A DNA stretch of 64,000 nt from Leptospira semungkisensis. GTDB lineage: Bacteria; Spirochaetota; Leptospiria; Leptospirales; Leptospiraceae. This document shows positions 1 to 8,096 of this stretch, in pieces (the stretch's first letter is position 1; every line of letters starts with the position of its first letter). Under the pieces are notes generated by a model. That model was not told the origin of the DNA. It searched no databases and worked only from the letters and a program-made list of their open reading frames with translations. The position numbers and the translations under genes were made by a program. Location of the stretch: contig NZ_RQEP01000018.1 in NCBI RefSeq assembly GCF_004770055.1, positions 496,001-560,000 of the forward strand, read 5' to 3'.

Positions 1-915
1 ATCGGAAGTAAAAAATCTGTGCCTCTTTTAGCGAAGGCATTGCAGGGCGATTTCGAAAAAGGAAGAGAGAATTCAACAATCGCCTTAGTAGACATCAAGG
101 ATCCTAGATCCATATCTCTCATGCTCCCCATTTTAGAAAATTCGAATAGAGAGATCCGATACCGAGCAGCAGATGTCTTGATCGGAGTCCCAGATCCTTC
201 TACCCCAAGGCATTTAATGGAGATCCTTACGAAAGGTCTTGGGATTTCTAAGGGGCCGGCTTCTCATGTATTAGGAAGGACCAAGTATCTTCCTGCAAGA
301 GAGAAGATGGAAAAAATTCTATTCGATGAGAGTGTTCCGGATCGAGAAATAGTCGCACAAGCACTCGGATATTTAGGAGATAAGAAGAGCATTCCCGTAC
401 TTGCAAAAGTATTAAAGGAAGATCCGGGTGAAGCGAAATATGGCGCGGTCTGGGCCTTAGGAGCAATCGGTTCCGAGGAAGCACTTCCTTATATCGAAGA
501 AGCTTGCGCGTCTAAAGACCAAAAACTTTCGAAGATTGCGTCCGAAAGCTTGGGGATGATCGCTTCTCCTAAGTCCTTGGCTCTATTAGACAAAAAGACA
601 GAAGATTTTCCGGATCTTGCACCAATTACGTTATCTGCCATTGCTTCCATTTCCGGAACTGAATCCAGAAAGATCTTAGAAAAATATGCGCTTAGCAACA
701 ATATCAACTTACATCAAGTCGCTGTTTCTCAATTAGCAGCCAAGAAGGATAAAGAAAGCATTCCTGTTCTCATCTCCTTATTGGAAGATGAAAAGGTTCA
801 GAGAAACAGAAAGCTAATCTTGTCCGCATTGAAATCGATCACAGGATTGAAATATTCTTCCAAGAATGAATGGATCAATTGGTTCAGATTGAAAGAGAAG
901 AACAAAGAAAAATAA
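1..915 (+). CDS. HEAT-repeat protein, 5' end outside the window
   Basis: The reading frame is open from base 1 and ends with TAA at 913-915, so the gene enters from the left and the GTG at 19 is not a convincing start. About 304 residues are visible. They form repeated ~30-residue helical pairs of HEAT/PBS-lyase type, with recurring patterns such as IPVLAKVL, GAVWALGAIG and SIPVLISLLED. Such alpha-solenoids serve as protein-binding scaffolds; no catalytic motif is present in the visible part. The signal peptide or N-terminal domain, if any, lies outside the window, so location and partner cannot be stated. The family call is solid and the function is unknown. Confidence 0.8.
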   Translation: MGSKKSVPLLAKALQGDFEKGRENSTIALVDIKDPRSISLMLPILENSNREIRYRAADVLIGVPDPSTPRHLMEILTKGLGISKGPASHVLGRTKYLPAREKMEKILFDESVPDREIVAQALGYLGDKKSIPVLAKVLKEDPGEAKYGAVWALGAIGSEEALPYIEEACASKDQKLSKIASESLGMIASPKSLALLDKKTEDFPDLAPITLSAIASISGTESRKILEKYALSNNINLHQVAVSQLAAKKDKESIPVLISLLEDEKVQRNRKLILSALKSITGLKYSSKNEWINWFRLKEKNKEK

Positions 916-932
916 AAGGCGGATCGAATATA

Positions 933-1601
933 CTACTTAGGAACCCCTACAAGTATTTCGATAAGATCATCCGAAGTAATCACGTCCGCCTGTCTCGGAA
1001 AAACTTTCTCCGTTAAAACCTGGTGCACTTGAGGATCTCTGTCAGAACAAAGATCCTTGATCACTACGTTTCTATAGTCTGCATCTGACGCATAACGCAG
1101 AGTAGAGAGAACGACTCCGCTTGTGGCGATTCCCATCATTACTAAAGTGTCGATCCCTCTCGCTCTTAAAATCATATCGAGATCCGTGCCGAGAAAGGCA
1201 CCTACCCTATGTTTGGTGACGATAATATCATCCGCTTGAGGAGTGACTGCTGAATGGATCTCCATCATCTTAGGATCTTTTCCGAGTCCTCCATTCTTCT
1301 TGATCGCACCGAACATCATATTATTCGGGCTTACTTCCGGAAAACCTGGACGAAAACCAACAACGATATAGATTACTGGGACTCCTGTCTTTCTTGCAAG
1401 GCCCAATATCTGAGACGCCTTTCCCAAGAATGCATCCGGATTTTTCACGTATCCGCCATTTACGATCGCGTTCTGATAATCCATAACTAAGACTGCAGTT
1501 TTTGTAAGATCGAGAGAAGGTTTCCCTTCTGCTCTTAATTCGTCTGTAGATGAGTAAACTAGACTAAAGGATAGAAGTAGAATGAAAAGAAATCGGATCA
1601 T
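933..1601 (-). CDS. Exported isochorismatase-fold protein lacking the catalytic cysteine
   Basis: This 222-residue protein starts with a hydrophobic segment (residues 2-18) that looks like a signal peptide, so it is probably periplasmic. The rest is an isochorismatase/cysteine-hydrolase Rossmann-like fold. The Asp of the family triad is D41 in LVMDYQN and the Lys is K130 in VTKHRVGAF. The usual Cys site in the GxATxxC motif is V163 in GIATSGVVLSTLRY, so the nucleophile is missing. I recall relatives with the same GIATSGVV motif, which makes this a subfamily feature rather than a random mutation. It may bind a ligand, or use a different mechanism. It is transcribed toward the convergent HEAT gene and appears monocistronic. 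Confidence 0.8.
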   Translation of the reverse strand: MIRFLFILLLSFSLVYSSTDELRAEGKPSLDLTKTAVLVMDYQNAIVNGGYVKNPDAFLGKASQILGLARKTGVPVIYIVVGFRPGFPEVSPNNMMFGAIKKNGGLGKDPKMMEIHSAVTPQADDIIVTKHRVGAFLGTDLDMILRARGIDTLVMMGIATSGVVLSTLRYASDADYRNVVIKDLCSDRDPQVHQVLTEKVFPRQADVITSDDLIEILVGVPK

Positions 1602-1686
1602 AGACTAATTCTACAAGTTCCTTAGATTTAGTCACTACTTTTGGAGGATCCATTGATTCATCGTGATCAATGGATATAAGAAAGGG

Positions 1687-1732
1687 AAGAAGGATCGTTC
1701 TAAGGCAAAGCCTTTCGAAAACGATCCTTCTT
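1687..1732 (-). terminator. Hairpin terminator downstream of the DUF1304 gene
   Basis: A perfect 13-bp inverted repeat (1687-1699 against 1720-1732) encloses a second small hairpin AAGGC-AAA-GCCTT (1702-1714). On the minus strand it lies 8 bases after the stop of the DUF1304 gene and is followed by a pyrimidine-rich run (CCCTTTCTTATAT). It probably ends that transcript; the run is not a pure T-tract. Confidence 0.6.
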
Positions 1733-1740
1733 ATTTACGA

Positions 1741-2130
1741 TTACTGGCCGGACATAGACAGAGCGATCAGGATCAATGCGACCAAAGGAGGAAGCCCTTG
1801 GATAATCGCAGCTCTTGCCATACTCGGTTTAGAAACGAAAAGCACTGTTCCCGCTCCGAATACGGAAAGACAAGCGAATGCCATGATCGCAGGTGCATAG
1901 CAAACATGAATATCATAGAAGGCTGCACCGTATAGCGCTCCTATAGCGAGAAACAAATTATAAAAACCTTGGTTTAGAAAAACCGCTTTCATTGCTTCCG
2001 CTGATTTGCTATCAGAAACTCCGAAACGGCGATAGATAGCTGGTCGCATCCATAGAATGCTCTCCATTATAAAAATCCAAACATGAAGCAGGCCGACTAT
2101 TGCGGCTAAAATCCTGGCTGCTAAGATCAT
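1741..2130 (-). CDS. DUF1304 family small membrane protein
   Basis: The protein has 129 residues and four predicted hydrophobic segments (about 1-20, 45-70, 75-95 and 105-127). The N-terminal pattern GLLHVWIFIMESILW and the RRFGVSD stretch are typical of DUF1304 proteins, which are small inner-membrane proteins without an established function. The ATG start at 2130 gives the family's normal length. It stands alone on the minus strand, with a hairpin terminator after it. Its neighbour DoxX, on the same strand, is separated by about 150 bp without obvious signals. Confidence 0.75.
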   Translation of the reverse strand: MILAARILAAIVGLLHVWIFIMESILWMRPAIYRRFGVSDSKSAEAMKAVFLNQGFYNLFLAIGALYGAAFYDIHVCYAPAIMAFACLSVFGAGTVLFVSKPSMARAAIIQGLPPLVALILIALSMSGQ

Positions 2131-2279
2131 CCTTCTCTCCTAACTCTATTAAATTGGGTTCGAGAAGTTTCTACCAGAAGCGCATTCCCTTGTAAAGATT
2201 TATCTCTTCCGGAGGCTAAGGATAAAAAAGTTTCCTTCTTCAAATTTGTTTCTATTTCTGTCACAGTCCTTCCCTAATT

Positions 2280-2657
2280 TTACTCGGCGCTATAGGGACC
2301 TGAGCCGAAGTATGCGATCAATATTGCTCCTCCCAAAAGAGAAATATTCTTAATGAACATTACCTTCTGGATCTGCGCTTGTAGAGGATCCGAAATTCCC
2401 CAAAACTGGTGCATCATAAAAGTAACAGGCACTAAGAACAATATAAGCAGAAGCGCACCAAACTTTGCCTTATAACCCAAGATCACACTAAGACCTCCCA
2501 CAAACGCGATCACCCCGGACAATGGGACAAGTATCGAAGCAAGGGGAACTCCTAGATCGGAAGCATGAGAAATTCTCTCCGAGGTAAAATGACCTGGACC
2601 TGCCAAGACGAAAATTGCCGCGAATAAGATCCTTCCCACTAAAGGTAGTAACTCCAT
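2280..2657 (-). CDS. DoxX family membrane protein
   Basis: This is a 125-residue protein with four hydrophobic segments. Features of the DoxX/DoxD-like family are visible: GRILFAAIFVLAGPGHF at the N-terminus and a conserved central FVGGLSVILGYKAKFGALLL. Family members are small inner-membrane proteins linked to redox or thiol stress in some bacteria; substrate and reaction are not established. The gene diverges from the ArsR-type regulator at 2808. The 150-bp space between them holds the paired operator at 2756-2820, so the regulator may also control this gene, although the operators lie closer to the regulator's own start. Confidence 0.75.
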   Translation of the reverse strand: MELLPLVGRILFAAIFVLAGPGHFTSERISHASDLGVPLASILVPLSGVIAFVGGLSVILGYKAKFGALLLILFLVPVTFMMHQFWGISDPLQAQIQKVMFIKNISLLGGAILIAYFGSGPYSAE

Positions 2658-2755
2658 AAACAGACCTCTCTTATCTAATAATCATTGTATCTTAGAATAA
2701 ACCTAAGTCCGCTTCCTGTCATTATCATAGGATAAGAGGAAAAAATATTTCGACA

Positions 2756-2820
2756 AATAGTTAAGCAAACGCTTGACTATTTTTAATATGGCTCAATACT
2801 AAAGCAAATGCTTAACTATT
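2756..2820 (+). promoter_or_regulatory. Twin inverted-repeat operators and promoter of the ArsR-type regulator
   Basis: Site 1 (2756-2781) is AATAGTTAAGC-AAAC-GCTTGACTATT, an inverted repeat with one mismatch. Site 2 (2795-2820) is AATACTAAAGC-AAAT-GCTTAACTATT with two mismatches. The two are also direct copies of each other at 39-bp spacing. Site 1 contains the likely -35 element TTGACT (2773-2778). Site 2 covers a weak -10 (TACTAA, 2798-2803) and the ATG at 2808. Binding would therefore block RNA polymerase, consistent with autorepression. No Shine-Dalgarno precedes the ATG and the predicted transcription start is at or next to it. Confidence 0.75.
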
Positions 2821-3146
2821 CATCTTCTTTAGATCGGATCTTCTACGCTCTTTCAGACCCTACTCGTAGAAATATAGTAGAGCAATTGAGCAAGAAGAAG
2901 GCCTCGGTAAGTGAGCTTGCAAGTCCACTGAATATGAGTATGGCTGCTGTAGTGCAGCATATTCAGATCTTAGAAGAAAGTGGTCTTATCAAGACCCAAA
3001 AGGTAGGAAGGGTACGTTCCTGTCAGGTTGAACCTCGCTCCTTTAAGATGATGGAAAGCTGGCTTTCTCAAAGAAGAAAATTTTGGGAAAAGAATTTGGA
3101 TCAGTTGGATGAGTATTTGAACCGGCTGGAGAAAGAGAGGAAATGA
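2808..3146 (+). CDS. ArsR/SdpR-family winged-helix repressor
   Basis: This 112-residue transcription factor has the hallmark N-terminus LDRIFYALSDPTRRNIVEQL, followed by a winged helix (SVSELASPLNMSMAAVVQHIQILEESGLI, about residues 33-62). No ELCVCDL-type metal-binding motif is visible, so it belongs to the non-metal SdpR-like branch. The ATG at 2808 is kept because family members start just before the SLDRxFxAL segment; it lies inside operator site 2. The gene leads an operon with the SRPBCC gene (4-bp gap) and the hydrolase (4-bp overlap). ArsR-SRPBCC pairs are very common, and the regulator usually controls the operon. Confidence 0.9.
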   Translation: MLNYSSSLDRIFYALSDPTRRNIVEQLSKKKASVSELASPLNMSMAAVVQHIQILEESGLIKTQKVGRVRSCQVEPRSFKMMESWLSQRRKFWEKNLDQLDEYLNRLEKERK

Positions 3147-3150
3147 TCAG

Positions 3151-3642
3151 ATGACAAAAACGAAGATCGCACATGAATCTTTTCAGATTGAAAAAGTTTA
3201 TAATCATAGTCCGGAGCTTGTGTTTTTAGCCTGGGCCAGTTCAGAAGCAAAGTCCCATTGGTTTATTGGCCCTAAAGATTGGGTGCTCATTCATAGAGAA
3301 TTGGATTTTAAGGTCGGGGGAAAGGAGATCCTTCACGGAAATTTTGGCGGCACTTTGGAAACTCTTTATACTGCGCATTTTCACGATATTCGCCCGAAAG
3401 AAAGGATCGTATTCGATTACGATATGCATATGAACCAGAGGATCTACTCCAGTTCCATTGCCACAATTGAGATCGAAGAGATCGGCCCGAAACAAACCAA
3501 GCTCGTATTCTCAGAACAAGTAGCATTCTTAGACGGAACTCCTGGAGACGAAGGAGTCGCATCCAGAAGGCAAGGCACAATGGATCATTTGAACAAGATC
3601 ATTGAATTCTTAAAGAAACAAGAAGAAGGAAAACTCGTATGA
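3151..3642 (+). CDS. SRPBCC (AHSA1/START-like) domain protein
   Basis: The protein has 163 residues and a single SRPBCC ligand-binding fold. Typical elements are IEKVYNHSPELVFLAWASSEAKSHWF at the N-terminus, the central DFKVGGKEILHGNF, and the C-terminal VFSEQVAFLDG with GTMDHLNKIIEFL in the last helix. The fold makes a deep hydrophobic cavity for lipids or aromatic ligands. It has no signal peptide and should be cytoplasmic. It sits 4 bp after the ArsR gene, an arrangement common in bacteria, and overlaps the next gene by ATGA. The ligand is unknown; a role in sensing or detoxifying the compound that induces the operon is inference. Confidence 0.85.
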   Translation: MTKTKIAHESFQIEKVYNHSPELVFLAWASSEAKSHWFIGPKDWVLIHRELDFKVGGKEILHGNFGGTLETLYTAHFHDIRPKERIVFDYDMHMNQRIYSSSIATIEIEEIGPKQTKLVFSEQVAFLDGTPGDEGVASRRQGTMDHLNKIIEFLKKQEEGKLV

Positions 3643-4529
3643 AAACATCTCTCTATTTAGTTATAACAATCTTAGTTTGCTCTTTGGTTTCCTGCATGAG
3701 CGGCAGTCCATTCACCTTAAGAGAGAATGTTCCATCCTTTCATTCAAATCCTAAAGAATCCGGATATGCGCAGATCAATGGAATCCAACTTTATTATGAA
3801 GTCCATGGCAAGAACGATGGAATCCCTTTAGTACTTCTAAACGGAGGAGGCTCCACAATTGAGGTCAGCTACGGTAAGATCCTTCCTATATTCGCAATGC
3901 ATAGGAAAGTGGTCGCTTTAGAAGAACAAGCTCACGGTCGAACGAGCGACAGGAACAAGCCGGTCCGCTTTGAGACTTCTGCAGAAGATGTAGTGTCTCT
4001 CTTAAAATATCTGAAAATAGAGAAAGCGGATATATTCGGCTTTAGTAATGGAGCAAGTGTGGCCTTGGAGGTTGCTATCCGCCATCCTGAGTTAGTCCGT
4101 AAGCTTGTGTTCGGTTCTTCTATTACCAAAAGATCAGGGAGTCCTTTGCAATTTTGGTCTATCTTTAAAAAGCCTTCTTTCTCCGATATGCCTGAGCCTC
4201 TTAAGGAAGCATTCTTAAAAGTAAATCCGGATCCTCAGAAATTAAGGAACATGTTTGAAAAGGATATAGATCGAATGGCTAACTTTAAAGACGTAAGCGA
4301 CAAAGATGTTCGTTCAGTCAAAGCGTCCACCTTGGTAATCCTGGGAGACCAAGATATTACGAGACCGGAACACGCGGTGGAAATTACTCACTTGATCCCG
4401 AAATCCAGATTGATCATCTTACCAGGAGGACATGGCGAATACTTGGGCGAGATATTGTCTTCTCCCAAAGCGAGTCGTTATCCCGAATTAAGCGCCTCAT
4501 TGATCGAGGACTTTTTGGATTCTCCCTGA
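3639..4529 (+). CDS. Lipoprotein alpha/beta hydrolase
   Basis: The start codon overlaps the stop of the SRPBCC gene (ATGA), which shows translational coupling. The N-terminus is a lipoprotein signal ending in LVSC with C19 as the lipidated residue. The mature part is an alpha/beta hydrolase. The nucleophile elbow is GFSNG (S136), the acid is D237 or D239 in LGDQD, and the His is H265 in PGGHGEYLG. The oxyanion region LLNGGGS is near residue 67. It is probably a membrane-anchored esterase or related hydrolase facing the periplasm or cell surface; the substrate is unknown. As the last gene of the ArsR operon it is followed by a strong hairpin. Confidence 0.85.
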   Translation: MKTSLYLVITILVCSLVSCMSGSPFTLRENVPSFHSNPKESGYAQINGIQLYYEVHGKNDGIPLVLLNGGGSTIEVSYGKILPIFAMHRKVVALEEQAHGRTSDRNKPVRFETSAEDVVSLLKYLKIEKADIFGFSNGASVALEVAIRHPELVRKLVFGSSITKRSGSPLQFWSIFKKPSFSDMPEPLKEAFLKVNPDPQKLRNMFEKDIDRMANFKDVSDKDVRSVKASTLVILGDQDITRPEHAVEITHLIPKSRLIILPGGHGEYLGEILSSPKASRYPELSASLIEDFLDSP

Positions 4530-4560
4530 TCCAATAGCCATCAAGATTTGCTTTTATATA

Positions 4561-4597
4561 AAACAAGAGTTTGGAAAAAAATTTCAAACTCTTGTTT
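4561..4597 (+). terminator. Strong hairpin terminator after the hydrolase operon
   Basis: A perfect 13-bp stem (AAACAAGAGTTTG at 4561-4573 with its complement at 4585-4597) closes an 11-nt loop. It begins 31 bp after the hydrolase stop codon and its descending arm ends in TTGTTTT. It most likely terminates the ArsR-SRPBCC-hydrolase transcript. Confidence 0.7.
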
Positions 4598-4690
4598 TGA
4601 CACCTCTCAAGGAATAAATTTCTTTCTAAAAAATCAGAGCTATAATCAAAATTTTTGACGGAAATTTCGGATCGACACGTCTGATATTGC

Positions 4691-4870
4691 ATGTTAAGCA
4701 AGAATGATAACTCCTCAGAAAAACAGACCGAGGTGGAAGAAACTGTTACAAAACAAACTTCAATCGATGGGCGTTTAATCCTTTCTGATTCTGCTTACTT
4801 TAACCCTTTCGAAAGAGACCAAGATTTCTGGGGAGAATTCACAGAGATCTCTTATTCGGAACTTCCTTAA
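4691..4870 (+). CDS. Small hypothetical protein (59 aa)
   Basis: An ATG at 4691 opens 59 codons ending with TAA at 4868-4870. The product is acidic and hydrophilic, starts MLSKNDNSSEKQTEVEE and ends with an aromatic-rich stretch (NPFERDQDFWGEF). There is no signal peptide or membrane segment. A perfect -10 hexamer TATAAT (4641-4646) lies 45 bp upstream, with a poor -35 and no clear Shine-Dalgarno. It lies between two convergent units and fills what would otherwise be an empty 420-bp gap. It resembles no family I know; it could be a genuine small protein or chance. Confidence 0.4.
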   Translation: MLSKNDNSSEKQTEVEETVTKQTSIDGRLILSDSAYFNPFERDQDFWGEFTEISYSELP

Positions 4871-4951
4871 TTGATAGATTGACCGCTCACCCTTCTCCTT
4901 GAGCCAATCTTTTAGAACATAATTCTAAATCCATCTTACCTCTCTTGCACG

Positions 4952-7900
4952 TTAGATCTTCTTTCCTTTAATACTAAGATAGAAGATACAAGGCAAATAG
5001 ATTAGAGTAAACAATTCCAAAGTAAGACCTCCTACGATCACTGTGGCGAGAGGTCTTTGCACATCGGAACCGATTCCGGAGGCAGTTGCTGCTGGAATGA
5101 GTCCGAGCAAGGCAAGTAATACTGTCATAAGCCTAGGGCGAAACTGTAGAGCTGCTGCTTGCAATACGGATCTTTCCGGATCAGGATGATCCTTGTCTTT
5201 CAATAGATGGATCATTCTGGAAACGAATAGCACTCCTGTCATAGTTGAGATTCCGAACAAGGATACAAAGCCTACACCAGCAGAGACTGAAAAATTCATC
5301 CCTCTTAGAAGTAGCGCAATAATACCGCCCGTCATAGAGATTGGAATTCCTGACATAGCAAGGACGGCATATTTTCCATCTCGAAAGATCATAAACAAAA
5401 AGCAATAGATGAAGAATAACGTGGCTGGGATCACGATCCTCAATCTCTTTCCCGCTCTGGATAAGTTCTCGAATTGTCCTCCCCATCCGATGCTAATTCC
5501 CTCAGGAATCTGAGTATTCGCTTCTACTTTTTCTTTTGCCTCTTTTACAAAGCCTCCCTGGTCTCTTCCCCTTATATTGGTCCGAATCGAGATTTGTCTC
5601 TTACCGTCCTGTCTTTGGATGATTGTAGGTCCGTCTTTTAATTCTACCGAGGCAAGTTCGGATAATGGGATCCTTCCTCCAGAAGGAGAAGCCACTAAAA
5701 GATTTTTCACTCTTTCTAGAGAAGATCTAAAATCAGTAGTATATCTTACTAGAATATCGAAGCGTTTATTACCTTCATATAATTCTCCCACTTCCGTGCC
5801 GCCAATTGCAGCTTCGATCGTATCCAAGATATCTTTTGCATTGATACCGAATCGCGCGGATCTTTTTCGATCTATCTCTATGGTAAGCTGAGCCTGATCT
5901 CTTTCCTGTTCTATTCCGGATTCTGTGGCGCCGGGAATAGATTTCACTATGTCCAAAATCTTCTCCGCATAACCTCTTAAAAGAAGAAGGTCCTCACCGT
6001 TCACAAAAATAGCGAGATCGGACACGCTGCCTGTAACTGATTCGGTCACGTTGTCTATGATCGGTTGAGAAAATAAGAAATGAACTCCAGGCAAATTTAT
6101 GGAAAGAGAATCCTTGATACGCTTTAAGAGTTCTGCTTTCGATATTTTCTCCCTCCAAAGTTCGTAATCCTTCAACCCGACGAGTATCTCCATTCGATTC
6201 GGCCCGTAAGGATCCGTTCCCTCATCATTTCTTCCCAATTGAATCAGTACTTCGGAAACTTGCTCGTTCTTTAATAAGATCTCTTTTACAGTTCCTAGAT
6301 ATTGTTCCCCGCTTTTCAAATGCATTCCTACCGGGAAAAAACCTCTGATATTAATGGCACCTTCATCGAGCTCGGGTAAGAATTCTGTTCCTATCTTATA
6401 ATAACTAAATCCTAATATTAGAATAACGCCAACAATGGAATATGTAACAGTCTTGCGAGCGGAACGCAAACGAGACGCAAGAAGTGTATTGTAGAACTCT
6501 CGGATCTTTACAAAAATAAAGTTTTGACTTTCTAAAGGCTTAGGATCGTATTTCTCAAGCTTACTCCTATAAATGAAAGTCATGAGAACGGGAATAACAG
6601 TTAAAGTGAGAAGCAAACTTCCAAAGATAGCAAAAGAAAGAGTAAACGCCATAGGAGAGAATAATCTTCCTTCTACCCTTTGGAATGTGAAGATAGGTAG
6701 ATATGCGAAGATGATAATCCCTATCGAAAAGAAGATCTCTCTTCCTACTTCTAACGAAGAATCATGAGTGATCTTTAATAGTTCCGAGTATCCTATCTTC
6801 GTTTTTTTCTGAGACCTTGCTTCTGAATATTTCCTAAAAATATTCTCCACCATGACCACGGCCCCATCCACGATGATCCCAAAGTCAATTGCCCCCAAGG
6901 AAAGAAGATTTGCAGGTATACCGGTCAGCTTCATCATAGAAAAACCGAAGAGCAGAGAAACTGGAATGGTAGAAGCTACTACTAATGCGGAGCGGACACT
7001 CCCTAAGAAAAAGACAAGCACGAGTGTAACAATGCTCACTCCTTCGAAGAGAGTTCTATAAACTGTTCTTACAGTGTATTGGACTAGCTCTGTTCTGTCA
7101 TAAGTAGAAGCAATCTTAACACCTTTCGGAAGACCAGTTTGGTTCAAGGTCTTGATCCTTGCCTTCACTCTTTCTATCAGTTCGGAAGGATTTTCCCCTC
7201 TCCGCATCGCGACTATCCCTTGCACACTGGAAGTTCCCGAGCGGATCTCTCCAGTAATCGGATGTCGGATAACGTATTCAAAGATACCGTCGGGCCTTCT
7301 TGGATATTCTTCTACGGACGCAAGGTTACCAATGTAGATAGGAGTTCCTTTTACAGCAGTAACTACGATGTTTTGTATATCATCTACACTCTGAATGGCT
7401 CCTAGTCCTCGGACCACGAATCCCTGGTCCCCTCTCGTGAGAATATTTCCTCCCGTATTCCGATTGTTGGATCGAACTGCATCCAAGACATCAGAAAGAG
7501 TAAGACCGTATCGATACAATCTCCCCGGATCCGTGATGATATGATATTGCTTTTGCAATCCTCCGAAATTGATAATGTCTGCTACCCCGGGAACTTGTCG
7601 AAGTGCGGGGATCACAACCCAATCTTGTAGAGTTCGAAGATCCATCGGAGTAAAATCTTCTGTGCCTTCTAATGTATAACGAAAGATCTCTCCGACAGGT
7701 CCTGTCAAAGGAGCAAGAGAGATTTCCGCTTCGTCCGGAATGTCTACATCTCTCAGTCTTTCTAAGACCAATTGTCTTGCAGTGAAATCACTGACTCCTT
7801 CTTCGAACACGAGTTGGAGTACGCTCAGTCCGAAAATCGTTTTGGATCTTCTGGTAAGTACATAAGGAACCGAATTCAATTCTCTTTCTAAGGGAAGGGT

Positions 7901-8095
7901 CACTCTTCGTTCTACTTCCAAGGCTGCCTTGCCCGGAAAGAGAGCAATCACACTTACCTGAGTATCTCCCACGTCAGGATATGCTTCCTTCTTGATCTCC
8001 ATCCAAGACCAAGCGCCGAAGGAGAGAATAACGATCGCGAGAATAATGCTCGGAGCTCGATGATTCAAGGAGAAGGATATAAGTTTTTCGATCAT
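4952..8095 (-). CDS. CzcA/CusA-type heavy-metal RND efflux pump
   Basis: This is a full-length (1047 aa) inner-membrane RND permease with 12 transmembrane helices and two large periplasmic loops. The heavy-metal (HME) class is shown by TM4, GAIDFGIIVDGAVVMVENIF, with D404, D410 and E417 as the proton-relay acids. The N-terminal AYPDVGDTQVSV and the NNRNTGGNIL segment of the docking region also fit. It should drive export of a metal cation using the proton gradient, with the adaptor and channel encoded just upstream. It starts one base after the adaptor stop. Whether the substrate is divalent (Co/Zn/Cd/Ni) or monovalent (Cu/Ag) cannot be read reliably. No metal regulator is adjacent. Confidence 0.92.
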   Translation of the reverse strand: MIEKLISFSLNHRAPSIILAIVILSFGAWSWMEIKKEAYPDVGDTQVSVIALFPGKAALEVERRVTLPLERELNSVPYVLTRRSKTIFGLSVLQLVFEEGVSDFTARQLVLERLRDVDIPDEAEISLAPLTGPVGEIFRYTLEGTEDFTPMDLRTLQDWVVIPALRQVPGVADIINFGGLQKQYHIITDPGRLYRYGLTLSDVLDAVRSNNRNTGGNILTRGDQGFVVRGLGAIQSVDDIQNIVVTAVKGTPIYIGNLASVEEYPRRPDGIFEYVIRHPITGEIRSGTSSVQGIVAMRRGENPSELIERVKARIKTLNQTGLPKGVKIASTYDRTELVQYTVRTVYRTLFEGVSIVTLVLVFFLGSVRSALVVASTIPVSLLFGFSMMKLTGIPANLLSLGAIDFGIIVDGAVVMVENIFRKYSEARSQKKTKIGYSELLKITHDSSLEVGREIFFSIGIIIFAYLPIFTFQRVEGRLFSPMAFTLSFAIFGSLLLTLTVIPVLMTFIYRSKLEKYDPKPLESQNFIFVKIREFYNTLLASRLRSARKTVTYSIVGVILILGFSYYKIGTEFLPELDEGAINIRGFFPVGMHLKSGEQYLGTVKEILLKNEQVSEVLIQLGRNDEGTDPYGPNRMEILVGLKDYELWREKISKAELLKRIKDSLSINLPGVHFLFSQPIIDNVTESVTGSVSDLAIFVNGEDLLLLRGYAEKILDIVKSIPGATESGIEQERDQAQLTIEIDRKRSARFGINAKDILDTIEAAIGGTEVGELYEGNKRFDILVRYTTDFRSSLERVKNLLVASPSGGRIPLSELASVELKDGPTIIQRQDGKRQISIRTNIRGRDQGGFVKEAKEKVEANTQIPEGISIGWGGQFENLSRAGKRLRIVIPATLFFIYCFLFMIFRDGKYAVLAMSGIPISMTGGIIALLLRGMNFSVSAGVGFVSLFGISTMTGVLFVSRMIHLLKDKDHPDPERSVLQAAALQFRPRLMTVLLALLGLIPAATASGIGSDVQRPLATVIVGGLTLELFTLIYLPCIFYLSIKGKKI

Positions 8096-8096
8096 A

